From Pseudomonas asplenii (lineage in GTDB: Bacteria > Pseudomonadota > Gammaproteobacteria > Pseudomonadales > Pseudomonadaceae), in NCBI RefSeq assembly GCF_900105475.1, contig NZ_LT629777.1:1798001-1862000 (forward strand): a DNA stretch of 64,000 nucleotides, given 5' to 3'. Of this stretch, positions 63,622 through 64,000 are shown piece after piece. How positions within the stretch are numbered: the first letter of the stretch is position 1; every line of letters starts with the position of its first letter. The notes below the pieces were generated by a model. The model saw only the letters and a program-made list of their open reading frames with translations. It was not told the DNA's origin and searched no databases. A program made the position numbers and the translations under genes.

Positions 63622-64000
63622 GGTGTGGATTTCCGGATACAGGTCGCTGCAGTGTACCACGCAGTGTCTATAGTGATTTCTGTCGGCAGCGATGCACGAT
63701 TTTTGCGCAACGTGCCGGGCGCTCACGCACCGTTGTTGTGCGTGTGGTGCGGGTACGCGACGGATTTTCCTGCAATGTGACGGGCAAAAGCTTGAAAACA
63801 ATGGATTTTGCAGAGATGGCAAGGTTTCTGCTTAGTCGGTTATGACCCATGCACTGATGCAGTCGCCGTGACCAGGCAGTGCGGTCGGAGCCGTCAATCA
63901 AGGCTGCGCCGGCAACGGTTAGCGGATGTCGGCAAGCTGATCAGGGCCGACGATGCGTTACAAAGCCAGGCACTGCGCTTAGACTTGAGTCGGGTTTGTT
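63622..64000. other. Upstream region of ubiK, no gene
   Basis: No reading frame resembling a protein was seen on either strand. It would be expected to include the ubiK promoter and, by Pseudomonas gene order, the start of the control region of glnK; no clear sigma-54 site was found in the visible part. Confidence 0.5.

Noticed and set aside
63622..64000. glnK or its sigma-54 promoter at the right edge
   Set aside because: No TGGCAC-N5-TTGC match and no GlnK coding sequence are present inside the window.

Overview
The window is chromosomal DNA from a Pseudomonas, most likely the P. fluorescens/chlororaphis/protegens side of the genus. The core gene order algC-dut-coaBC / radC / peptide-binding protein / rpmB-rpmG / kauB (pauC) / MFS / PLD lipoprotein / pauB-like / YkgJ / dadR-dadA-ridA-dadX-pauR-cycB, then xpt-rep-GGDEF/EAL-MATE-comM and ubiK, follows my memory of the P. 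aeruginosa PA5322-PA5286 segment. GC content is high, and REP/REPIN elements of the type usual in this group occur three times.

Layout. 1-6.6 kb: housekeeping (edge-truncated algC with a membrane-anchored N-terminal extension, dut, coaBC, radC, a peptide ABC substrate-binding protein, ribosomal proteins L28 and L33). 6.7-16.8 kb: a secreted HEXXH protein, a cupin, the polyamine-pathway aldehyde dehydrogenase, an MFS carrier, a PLD lipoprotein, a MocR regulator divergent from a DUF1127 gene, a glutamylpolyamine oxidoreductase and a Cys-cluster protein. 16.9-23.7 kb: D-alanine/L-alanine catabolism (dadR, dadA, ridA, dadX), the polyamine regulator pauR, cytochrome c5 and a CoA-hydrolase/transferase. 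23.7-32.9 kb: a complete eight-gene chaperone-usher pilus operon on the minus strand, divergent from an orphan LuxR-type response regulator. 33-43 kb: xpt, rep, a GGDEF/EAL protein, a MATE pump, a Cache chemoreceptor and comM.

43.1-63.3 kb, between comM and ubiK, looks like accessory DNA. It begins with a lower-GC three-gene cassette: a hexapeptide-repeat (LbH) plus methyltransferase-like fusion protein, an EamA exporter, and a fumarylacetoacetase-fold (FAH) protein. A LysR gene follows. Further on are two chemoreceptors, a stand-alone EAL protein, tandem AraC paralogues, a KefB/C antiporter, an isochorismatase-family hydrolase, a three-subunit membrane-bound FAD/cytochrome c dehydrogenase operon and another chemoreceptor. 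The last 380 bases hold only the upstream region of ubiK.

Functional themes are polyamine and alanine catabolism under local regulators (PauR, DadR), surface attachment and signalling (pilus, c-di-GMP proteins, four MCPs, two with FliA-like promoters), and periplasmic sugar or polyol oxidation. The least explained system is the 43.4-46.6 kb cassette, which I read as small-molecule biosynthesis plus export. The second is the two-chaperone, two-adhesin pilus with a strikingly symmetric repeated operator next to its regulator. All homology statements come from reading the protein sequences; no database was searched.
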